Source: Schizochytrium sp. TIO01 (taxonomy: Eukaryota; Sar; Bigyra; Thraustochytrida; Thraustochytriidae). Taken from it: a stretch of 64,000 bases of DNA. The translations under genes were made by a program, and so were the position numbers. Numbering within the stretch: position 1 is the first letter of the stretch; the number at the start of each line of letters is the position of its first letter. The notes below the pieces were generated by a model. It ran no database searches. It saw only the letters and a program-made list of their open reading frames with translations, and was not told the DNA's origin. The DNA is taken from the NCBI GenBank assembly GCA_004764695.1, contig SMSO01000031.1:2279048-2343047 (forward strand), in the 5' to 3' direction. Below are positions 1 through 10,009 of the stretch, piece after piece.

Positions 1-2421
1 GAAGACTTTGTCTCTACTAATTTAACCAACAAGGGCTCCTTTGCATCACCTGCTAAAATCACAGAAAGCGCTGTTGGTGAGGCTTTGGTGGGCGAAAGAA
101 CGAATTGCCTGCCAAACAGCTGTAAGAACGCTGTTCGCGCTTCTAAAGGGGTAGGGCTTCGTCCATGCGGCGAAGAGGTAGCTTTTGCTCGTTGCAAACT
201 GCCATCTGTAATGGAGTGAATGCTTTCAATATGTTGATCTTCGTCGAGTCCAGATGTCACTCCATAAGGTCCATCTCGCCAGCTAGCCGGGGCATGTTGC
301 ATCGTGTTCAACCACAATGCATTTTGTACATCTTGAAGAATCCCTGAAAGTAGATTCTCGTGTGGAGTCAATTTGAGTGTTTCTGTCACAGTTCCTTGAA
401 GAATAACCATATCTTTAGCAGCATCATCAAGGTTTTTGCTTTCTGGCATTTTATCTGAGTTGGCTCCAAGGAACTGCTGGATACGGAAAAGTTCGGCATC
501 ATCTTCTTGGCCTGCAAGTTGCTTGCGTACAGACCTTACGTTTAAATATCCAGAAATTCGATCAACAAGCATACCCAATGACCGGATGCTGTGCTGCAAA
601 GTGTTATTTGGTGGCGAAGGCATAGCGGCTTGCAAGAAGAGCAATAAGTTTGCACTGAACCGAGCATCCATACTTGCTTTCATGGTCTCCATTTCCGCAA
701 CAGATGCAGGATGAACCATTCCTAGCATTGACTGAGTTACCTTGGGCTGAGGTATCTCCTTAACCTTCTCGGCCCAGGTTGGCTCCTGAAGGCAGGTTAG
801 ATAGCGACGAAACATATCTCGATCAGCAGCGTTGGCGACAGGAAACGGCCCCATAGATGCACATCGTAATGCATTGCGTAGTTGTACGCAAGCATCTTCA
901 TCATCCTCGATCACCAAGGTTTTTTCTCGTACTTGTTGCATAAACCCTCGCCATGGCCACAAAACAGTACGCACGTCTTCGTGAGCCTGCAGTGCCAAGG
1001 CTGTCTTTTGTACTCGATCAGAAAGCACTTCTGTCAATCGAAAGGATGAGTCAATATATGAGACTAAGCTGAGCCCAAGCAGATCCGGAAGAGAAAAGAT
1101 GGCCTTCCTACGTGCAGGTGGGAAGTACGGGCAAACATCTCGCCATGCAATGGCAAAGAGACGCCAAAGAAGAAGGTGAGTTGCAGATGCCCCTAGCTGG
1201 CCTATGCTTTGTGTCTGCAATAGTTGTTGGATAGCAAAGTTGATTTGTCGAGGCGTTGAGAAGCTTGCACCTCGAAGAATAGACTTATGCAGCAGCGAGA
1301 GTGGAAGGTCAACCTCTAGCATTGTTTGTGATGGCGGGGGCAAAAAATTCTCTCCAATACTTTTGGACACTGTGCTCTTCGAAGATGTAAGAACGCCCTC
1401 GACCTTGAGATTAGCATTGGCATCCACTTCAGCCTCACTACGTTCTTCTACGAGAATGGGTTCCTCGTTAAGAATGTTTGAGGTTCCGTCTTGAAGAAGT
1501 TGCTCCGTGACGGCAATGACAATTGAGTGGTCCTCTTTTTTGTCTCCACTAAGATTTCCGTCGCGCCCTGACAGAACCTGAAAAACATGTGTACTGCTGT
1601 CCAGATCCTGGAAATGAGCTTCTGTGAATGGCAATATAGTTGTATGCGGGTACGTATGTCGCACTTTGACAATCACACTTGGTGTAAGACCACGAGCTTC
1701 AATGGTGCGGGCAAGATCTTCCTTTGTCTCCCAGATATTGTGCGATCTTGCGAGGTTCTCATACTTCAGCAACTTGCGAAGCTCTCGCGGGTATTCTTCT
1801 CCAAGCTCCTGCAATGCCTGGTCCAGTGCTGCTCCATCACAGAACTCACGACCCATCCAATTAATTGGAAGAATAGGCGTGAGATCTCCATTGCGTTCCC
1901 GTCGCGCGCCACATGCTTCGACTACAAATGCGTATCCAAAGAGATCTCCAGGTCTGGTCTTTGCCCGAATTCTCGCATCGTCCGAGAGCTCTTCAGGGTC
2001 TGCATCAAGGAGGTTTGGAGGTACCTTGAGACCTTTTTCTGCATCCACCCATGCTCTCAAAAACGCTGCAACTGTGCTCGGATCTTGGTGCCCCACTACA
2101 TTCGCTATGGACTGTGCATCTGATCCAGATTCGTGCATCCGAAGAGCGCGTTCCATGTCCACAGTGGTCGGCACATCCCAGCATGACTGCCGCAGCCGAA
2201 TCGCCGGCAGGAAAGCTGCTCCAGGGAGTTTGACTGACAATACGGTGCCTTTAGCTAGCAGGGCGCTGCGAAGGGCTTTCATTGCAGCTTCTTTGCCAAG
2301 TATTGCGGTTGGTGTCTCAAATATCCTCGTATTGAGTTGAGAAATTAGTTGTTGAACATCTTGAAGAGTTGCGGTGATGAACTCGTCGCACCGAGTTGGA
2401 CCTGTGGCGGAACCATAGGAA
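1..2421 (-). CDS. Large uncharacterised protein, partial at both ends
   Basis: On the minus strand one frame stays open from about 2483 to the left edge, giving at least 807 codons up to a likely 3' splice site at 2422-2423 (minus-strand reading cgcttcag, after a T/A-rich tract). There is no in-frame ATG between the upstream TAG (2484-2486) and 2280-2282, so either translation starts at that ATG or, more likely, an upstream exon is spliced in. I could not place that exon. The stop lies beyond the left edge. The protein is mostly helical-looking and soluble, with no membrane segment, no repeat and no motif I recognise. A hydrophilic Ser/Glu-rich linker is encoded around 1340-1560 and separates two denser regions. 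Coding is supported by the length of the open frame and the balanced composition of the translation. Function unknown; a domain of a very large scaffold or ligase-type protein is possible but unsupported. Confidence 0.75.
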
Positions 2422-2483
2422 CTGAAGCGAACAAGGATTTTTTTTAATAATTTTAATTTTAAAAAATCATTTGAGATCAAGTT

Positions 2484-3732
2484 CTATTTATTCTCATAAA
2501 TCAAAGTTTCGAGTTATGTGGGACTGCATAGAATTAACGTTTCTTTTGTCTAGGCGTGTGGTCAGCATACCAAGTTCGAGTCCTGAGGTAACTGTAATCA
2601 AACCGGATAACACTTACAGTGTACGCGGAGTCTTTGATTGTTACAAACATTGCGAGGTGGATGTACTTGATCACATGAAAGAAATGTAAATACGGCACGA
2701 CATGTAAAACTCCGAACCTTTAAAATCAAAGCAAATAACAACTAGTATTTTACTTTGAAATAGTCATAGATTTTTGCTGTAAAGAAATAAAGTAGAAGAA
2801 ACAAACAATACTCCCTAGATTACTGTATAGAGAATTTCTTAGATAATCATGTTGGTTTGAGCGACTGCTCAAGGCAGTACAACATCGTTAATCTTGTGAG
2901 ATGCGGTAGAACTTCTAGGTCAAGATTTGGTTACTTACAATACTTCCGGGATACCTGTAGAGACGCCTCACGCTTCAATTCGGCACTCAATGTTTATACA
3001 ACTTTGCTTGATATTTATTTTTTAAAATTATGCTCATTGCAGAAAGTTTATCCTTTATTGTTTGAATATACGGGAAGGTTCAACTCAAGATAGACAAGGG
3101 TGTGGTACTGCAAGTTGCATAAAATAAAATCCACATTTATTTGTAAAAGCCTAATTAAGCAGATAAAAGTATTTTAATGTCATGATGCGGAATCTATATT
3201 CATACTGCCGAGGCAAAAAGGGGTGCGGCGATAAACTATTTAAAAGTGTCTTGCTCCTTCTTCGTAGATGAATTGGGAGTGAGCATAGTAGAGAAACAAA
3301 CAAAAAAAGCGTACAAAGACATGCGCGTGGAGGTTGCCCAGAATCTACACTTATCGAGAGAACAAAGTGAGAAAAATGAGGTTTGATTGGAGAGGCAGGT
3401 TGAAAAGGAGGAGGAAATTGCTGTTGGGTATCGAGGTGTCGCTTTCAGACATGAAGATTGTAAATCCCTACGTGCAAACCATCATTCAGGTGATATATGA
3501 AAATGAAGAGGAGTCGTTCCATGCATTCTTTTGACAAGGCGAGGAGAGACAACTATATCGCACGCAAAAGTAATATCATAATTCACATCTCATCGCTGGC
3601 ATCAATTGAAGAAAACAGTGTCGGTGTTGTCTTCCCGATTTTCCACATGTCTTGCCTCACTGTCTGTGGCAATTGTGTTTACTTGCAGGAGATTATCTGC
3701 AATGCCAGGGCGCAGTAAGGATGCGTGAAAGC
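2484..3732. other. Intergenic/5' flank, AT-rich
   Basis: No convincing gene. Minus-strand GTAAGT-type donors occur near 2615 and 2935 and might belong to upstream exons of the left-edge gene. Joining either to the 2422 acceptor in the required phase meets a stop or has no ATG, so no exon is called. Short open frames on the plus strand lack ATG starts or recognisable content. Confidence 0.5.
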
Positions 3733-5145
3733 TCAAAGCATTTCTTCAAGTCGGGCAATAACTTCCTCAAGACAAGGGCGATGATTGGGCTCTAGCTCTA
3801 CACAGTCAGATGCTAGCTCTAAAAGTGGAGCTGGGCAGCATTCTTCCACAGACTGCGTGCGCGTACGGAGGCCCGATTTTCTACGAAACAGGGAGCGGCG
3901 CTTTCCTGCACCCTCCGAGTCTCGCTTCTTAGTCGCCGTGGAGGCACCCGTGGCACCCCCGCCGCCTCTAGATGGCGCATTTGAGCTTTCTGCGCTTTCT
4001 GACGATAACCTCTTTGTGTTGTTTGTGCAGCCCTGATCATCTTCAGTCTCAAACTCCAGCATACTACGGTTTGCCGGATTACGGATCTCTTCGACTACAA
4101 CCAGCGCATTCGATTCAATAGTCATCTCCCGGACTGAGAACATGTCAATAGCTAAGGTATGTGGATTGCGAGGAATATCGCGGGCTTTTCGACGTGTGAC
4201 GATTTCAAGCATGAGAACTCCAAATGTGAAAATTTCAGATTCAATTGTGTAGCCATCGCGAAATTTCGGGTTCATGAGCTCTGGTGCCATAAGCCAAGGT
4301 GTACCAACAACCGTCATTGGCTTTTTCATGGTGCCTACATTTTCAGACAATGAGTGAAAGAAGCGTGAGAGACCGAAGTCTGCGAGCACCAAGGTGTACT
4401 GACTGAAAAGCGCATCTGGAGGTTCATCATTAATTCGCAACAAACAGTTGTCTGCTTTTAAGTCTCTGTGGACAACATTGTGGTTGTGTAAGTGTTGCAA
4501 TCCGCACGCAGCCTGATATATCCAGCGGATTCGTGTTTCCCAGGGGATGGGGAGGTCCTTTTCATCCAGAAGTTTGTTGAGTGACCCACCTTCACAATAT
4601 TCGGTAACAAGGTAGAGTTTATAACCCACATTGGTTCTTGTAAGACTATGGACAGTAGAGTTTTCGTGTTCTAGTTCCCCACTGTCATATGGTGCATCAT
4701 CTGCAAAAGTAGACTCCCCACTCTCGCCGAACCCAGCGTCCTCAGTTGTCACTGATGAGGTGTCTGAATAGTCTTCCCCACTACTGCTTATTTGACCACG
4801 AATAGTTTTGAGCCATCTGGTTGTTCTACTCTTGCGAGGGCTTGGAAGCGAGAGTGCATCGTTAGAAACCGAAGCATCGTACTCAAGAACAAAAATCGCC
4901 CGCAACCGGAGTAAGTATGGATGTCGCACTTTGCGAAGGACACTTGCCTCTTTAAGAAAGTCGAGCTTGTTCTTCACAGTCCTTCCAGAGACTTCTTTAA
5001 TAGCTAGAACTTCCCCAGTGGACTTATTATGGCCCACGTAAACCTTGCCAAAGACGCCAGCTCCGATCATCTCACCAAATTCAATGTCCGCGAGGGATCT
5101 AGGAGCTCTGGATTGCCTCCGGCTTGTCACAGTTTGAGCCATCAT
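3733..5145 (-). CDS. Protein kinase, TKL/LISK (LIMK/TESK-like), with two kinase-domain inserts
   Basis: Protein kinase of 470 aa counted from the first ATG at 5145; the frame is open slightly further 5' but without an ATG. All catalytic motifs are visible: glycine loop GAGVFGKV (about 28-35), AIK lysine K50, C-helix glutamate E66, HRDLKADN (226-233; catalytic D228), DFG (256-258), and VVGTPWLMAPE (279-289). The APE-region wording, the P-R-N-P segment near 325 and the C-terminal run of leucines, cysteines and an RP before the last helix resemble the LIMK/TESK (LISK) branch of TKL kinases. The helix-F motif reads SEIFTFG where SDVFSFG is usual (Asp to Glu). Two long inserts break the domain: about 85 residues, Ser/Asp/Glu-rich, between strands 4 and 5 (90-174), and about 90 residues with basic RRKS-type sites before the last helices (342-433). 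No LIM, PDZ or other accessory domain is present. Predicted active; LISK kinases phosphorylate cofilin, but the substrate here is not shown by sequence. Confidence 0.9.
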   Translation of the reverse strand: MMAQTVTSRRQSRAPRSLADIEFGEMIGAGVFGKVYVGHNKSTGEVLAIKEVSGRTVKNKLDFLKEASVLRKVRHPYLLRLRAIFVLEYDASVSNDALSLPSPRKSRTTRWLKTIRGQISSSGEDYSDTSSVTTEDAGFGESGESTFADDAPYDSGELEHENSTVHSLTRTNVGYKLYLVTEYCEGGSLNKLLDEKDLPIPWETRIRWIYQAACGLQHLHNHNVVHRDLKADNCLLRINDEPPDALFSQYTLVLADFGLSRFFHSLSENVGTMKKPMTVVGTPWLMAPELMNPKFRDGYTIESEIFTFGVLMLEIVTRRKARDIPRNPHTLAIDMFSVREMTIESNALVVVEEIRNPANRSMLEFETEDDQGCTNNTKRLSSESAESSNAPSRGGGGATGASTATKKRDSEGAGKRRSLFRRKSGLRTRTQSVEECCPAPLLELASDCVELEPNHRPCLEEVIARLEEML

Positions 5146-8100
5146 GATGTGCAAATTGATTCCTAGAAAGCTTTCCTTGTGGCTATTAATGGCAAGAAGC
5201 GCTTGTGTTCAGCTTCTGAGAGAAAAGGAGAGAATTAGTAATGATCACAAGTATCTAAGAGATCACGCCAGCACAAATTGAATGATTCTTTGAATCCTAT
5301 TGCGTCCTGATGCTTTTCGCGTAAGACTAAGCTTTCGACAAGTTTTACCCCTCAAAAAGCATACAGCACTTGCTTCTGTTGATATCTTATTGTCTTACAC
5401 AGTACGTGGCAGGGCCACGCACGTTCTTTCTGTCGCAGCAAGTCTTCGTAAAGTAGTACCCTTTTTGCCTCGAGGGTCTTTCGGTGCTATCACAAAACTT
5501 GCTCTCCTTGTTTACAACTAAAGCGCCCAGAGCACTCGATCTCCCGTATTTCTCCCTCGACTTATACGTTCACGTTTGAGACGTTCGATCTTGCTGGAAT
5601 TCCCCAAAGCCACGCTGCGATACCTTGTCGTTTCCCCGCCCTCCGCCGCCGCGCAGGAACAGTTTTGGCGCTCCCGAACCTCGCGAAGGCAGTCCAAGTC
5701 CGGCAATTGCGTTATGATTTGCATCCACATCAAAAAGTAAAAGAAAGAACACCTCTCAATAGCACATTCCTATCAGTCGCTAGCTGATAAAAGAAGAAAA
5801 CAGAAAGGGGAATGTGCCACTCCTACGAGTTTAAGTTAGCAAGCAATACGCCACCATCTGTCAGACAACATTTATTCATCATTGATTGACTGATTGATTA
5901 TGGGTTATATTGTTATTAGTTATAGAGAGCCGCGGCACGTGCGTGCACCTCTCTCTTATTGTTCTAGTTAGTACCTATGGTAGCTACTAATCGGTGTCCC
6001 TATTCTCTCCTAAAAAGGCAAACTTCTTGAATAATTTATTCATTTGCTGCCGCTTGCTGCCATCGCGAACCCGGCGATCTGTTAAGAGGTCTGGCGGTTG
6101 GACTCCCTCGCACGTGCCTCGATCTAGTCAGGGGGATATGAACTGCTCGGCCCCCCTCTCGCATGGCTTGAGGAGTGAGACGCTGGCGGCTGTAAAGGAA
6201 GGAAAAGAGAAATGAGAAATCGCAAAAGAGCAAGTGCTATTGTTTAGGTTAAATAGATTGTAGGAGTTGGGGTGTGAGGGAAAGAGAGACGAAGAGAGTA
6301 TAGGCGTATATCATGTCATACATATAAATTACTTTGCCTAGCTTTCGATTAAGCGATCACGAGCAAAGGGTCTACAAATTGCGATTAGCAAGGCTCTAAC
6401 ACGGAACCTTGCCGAAGACCTTGCTTTGGACCAATAGCAAGATTCGCTAGTACCTGCCAAGACACAGTGCCATGGATCGGAATCTTTGGTCAGCATCAGA
6501 AACCCTTTTATCGCAATTATTTATATTTTTTAATAGCTGAAAACTTTGAAGGAACAAATTACAAAATCAATCAAGATCAGAAGCCAAGGGATGATCAAAG
6601 CGCTGTTTACCTTCCCGACGGCAAATCAAAAAAGGTTAGAAAAGTCTTCTCAATAAGAGATACGTATATCCCAATCGCAATGCCATGCGACGGTGGGAGC
6701 TCTGAAAGCTGTGTTGAACCCACTTGAGCCTGAAGACACTTCTGCGCGTGGGAATGACGCGCAAAAAAGGAGCTCTCCGGGCAGGAATCCAGAGGCCTAG
6801 AGTTCCTGCTATATGGTCTCGTACGCTCACGCAGGTTCGCCATCCAATATAAGAGGATATCCTCGCTTTTGGGGGTGTGCGCAGTGAGCGGCGGCAACTT
6901 CGCATTTGGCTCCGTGAGAGTTGATCGCTCTACAGCGTGAGCACTAAGAATTCATCAGCGAACGGGCTCAAATGGTAAGTCCAGCACGGAAGAGCGCGCT
7001 TCCCCCCTCTGTATCTATGGAGCTCCTTCAAGCTTGGACGTGGGTTTTCGTGTCTGGAGGGATACCAATTTACCTACCTAGGTCATCAAGCTGCTCGAAG
7101 TTTTGCTATTCGTGAGTCGGAAGTAGCACTTTCTTCTTTGTCGGAAGTACCGAATGACCTAGGTATGGCTACGGTTTTCTCACTCCTGCAGCATTACAGC
7201 CGCCGATGTGGTTGTGCTTCATTGGAGCTAGTTCGTAATTAGTTAGCACTGCTTCTATGAGTCTTTTGTTTGATCTCACTTTGGCACCCAGAAGCAACTT
7301 GAAGTGACAAAAGTACCCACCACGTCGCGCCATAGTGCTCGCGTCTCCACGGTGGTAGCGTATGCTCGTAGATCCTGTTGCGCACTGGTTGACATTTGCG
7401 TAGTAATTGTAGGTCAATGCATTTTAACATGCGATCATGATGCAATGGAGGCTAAAACCTGTTGCGAAACTCATCCGTGCTAGCAGGTCCTGGGCCAAGA
7501 GCAAGCTTTGAAGGTCAACTACCAATTTAAAACCTGAGTAGTCAACAGTACTATTTAATATGAAAAGTGTACAAAAATCATGGGTGTATTCTGACACACG
7601 ATATCTCCCCTAGATTGATTTTTCTTCCTTTGTAATCTCTTTCCTTGAGGTGCACGGGCCTTCAAGTTCTGTTGGCTAATTTCATAATTGCGATCAGCAG
7701 CAAAAACATACAGAAGAATTTCAGATTATGATCATTTATACTTTCTTTTTCTTGAAACATGAGTAAAGATGCTGTTAGGTATTGCAAGGCTGATGGAAGA
7801 AGTTATGGATGTATGATTCTTTTTCACTCACAATAGTTTATTGATTCATCCCCACCCCCCCAACTATACTAACCTTTTGAATCCCTTGCGTGTGGCATTG
7901 TGTGCTTTTGTTGGCCATGCAAATCTCAAATGCCATTTTATAAGTTCTGACGATACTTCCCTGATTCTCGAAATGAACATCTCTCTCAATAATTCTGTCC
8001 CTCCTTACTACGATGAGCAACGTGTTAATTTAGTAAGATGTCAGAATGTTTAGAGAAGTTTTGACTAAAGAATCTGATGACAGGGTGATCTACAATCCAA

Positions 8101-10009
8101 AATAGCCGCAAAAGCATGATTTAGGAGTTTTGATGACGTAAAAAAAATCGCTAGTGAAAGTTCCGTGTTTGCAAGAAACTTGCATGAATATTTCTCTGAT
8201 CTTTTGCACGCTATCGCAACGATTTTATAATTAAATTTGTTCTCTATGGATGTCTCACCTGATCATGCACTCGGCGCTCTATCTAAAGATTAAAGATTAT
8301 GCTTATACTAGAGTCTATACCAGCTCAAGGCATCCCCCAGATAACAACCAAGTAGAATTCATTCTTGCGCGCTGCGCTGCTTCCAACTCAATAAGCTCGC
8401 GTATGGGTTTCTGTTTCTCACTTATAGTGAAGGTCAACTGTTGCCCAATAGCTATAGTGACATTCTTTCCGTTTCTTTGGAACAATATCACTCTTCTGCC
8501 AGCGTTGCTGGAGTTCCGAGTTTCTTCGTGGGTGGGCATATTTCGATGAGGGGTTATAATTGTCGCCTGGTAGCAGCCCAGTTGACGATTTTATTGGGCT
8601 TTGGGATTGCAGCATGGGACTTCTAAACCCATTCTGTCTCAGAGTGCTGGATGCAAAAGATGGAGTTCACAGGAAAAAATGGTGCGTAGCTTTACAGGTC
8701 TTTCAGGCATGTAATATAGCACACCCCTTCAGGAGACAGCGAGCTGTCTCTCGCACCGGATGAGCCAAAGTTAAAGCACGCGCGCTTTGTGAGCTGACCA
8801 CAACGTGTCATTGGTAATCTCTGAAAAAAAAAACGCTGCATGATCGTCCGAGCCTCCATCAGATCGACCAGGCAAGCGGCCTGGTAGAGCAGCACTTCCA
8901 CGTAGCTAAGAAGTATGTGAAACACCTACCGCGGTACCAAACTACTTCTTTTAATTAAACTTTAATTAGACCACCATATATTCATAGCAGATAAGTAAAC
9001 AAACGTGAGCAGCCTTGAGCTTCCTCTTGCCAATTCTACGCAAGATGACCGTCAAGGTACCTGGGTGAACCGCGCATTCGAGGTGCAAAGCAAGGCGCAC
9101 ATTCTGTTGCAATGTCCGGAGTTTCCTGTTGTTTCTCATGCTTCCCCATGAAAAACAAAAAGAGAACCTAAAGAAAAAAATCATCAAAAAATATTCTTTA
9201 CTTAGCTACTAGTACTACGAATATTACCACTAGTATTAGGTAGGTAGGTCGGTAGGTAGCCTTTCTACAGAAGTTATTTTAGAGATCAGTCTCTTGTGGA
9301 GGCGAGTGAAGGAAACACACCTCTTCCAGGCTGTTTGGCTGCCCGATCACTCGCTCACTGGCTGGCTGGCTAGCTAATTAACTGACTGACTGACTGACTG
9401 ACTGACTCACTCACTCACTCACTGGCCGACCGCCAGCCAGACTGACCATCTGACCTGAGCATGAAACGCCCGAGAGTGTTTTTTACTACTACTGAGAATA
9501 CTAGTAAAAGGAAGTCGTTTTTGTTGTTCTCTGCAGAACCACTTCTATAGTTTGGCATAGCGGTTACAATAGGAGTTCCACTTAAAAGGGGAGGGCCTAG
9601 ACTGTTACATTCTTGCACTCTGACCGCAAGAGACGGAATGCGTAAGACCGCCGACTGACTGAGCTTTGCCATAAACATCAGCTAGCCCTCAGCTCTGCGT
9701 GCAAACCTACTTCAAGGAGCATTGCTCTAAGAGTTTGTAAAGACGCATACAAAGCTGAGCATTACTGCATTTCTTGCTGCTGTACCATCGAGCCCACGTC
9801 AATTCCAAAACTTTCGAAATCAGAGGTGGCGCTCTTGGTGAGCCCAGCCCAGTATCGAGACAGCGCCCAGGTTGGGGGTGGACCGGGTCTCAGAAGCTTC
9901 ATTCGCTTCCACGTTTGTTGTGGCTGCGCGTGAATATCTTTTTTTGACATATACTCGAGGTTCCTGGCGCAAGTTGCAGGTCTCGTTTTTCCCCATATTG
10001 TACAGCACG
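5146..10009. other. 4.9-kb intergenic region between divergent genes
   Basis: I see no supported gene. The open frames here start at non-ATG codons or overlap on both strands, and none encodes a recognisable domain. The region shifts from mixed composition (5.2-7.1 kb) to AT-rich (7.5-8.3 kb). Simple repeats sit at 9236-9424. Both flanking genes start outwards from it, so it must hold both promoters, but I cannot mark a core promoter. Confidence 0.5.
9236..9424. repeat. Microsatellite cluster (TAGG)n, (ACTG)n, (ACTC)n
   Basis: A (TAGG)n run with one variant unit lies at 9236-9259. About 120 bp further on, (GACT)/(ACTG) units at 9381-9406 pass directly into (CACT)/(ACTC) units up to 9424. The two tetramers differ by a single base, which suggests replication-slippage growth from one ancestral run with a variant that then spread. 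Confidence 0.9.

Noticed and set aside
1624-2340. 238-codon plus-strand frame
   Set aside because: It is the antisense shadow of the left-edge minus-strand gene, whose frame is longer, continuous to the window edge and more protein-like.
2560-2600. B-box-like GTTCGAGTCC
   Set aside because: The flanking five bases do not form a T-stem and no A-box or acceptor stem can be built.
8850-8920. tRNA-like A-box wording (CCTGGTAGAGCAG)
   Set aside because: The D-stem does not pair and no B-box or T-arm follows at the required distance.
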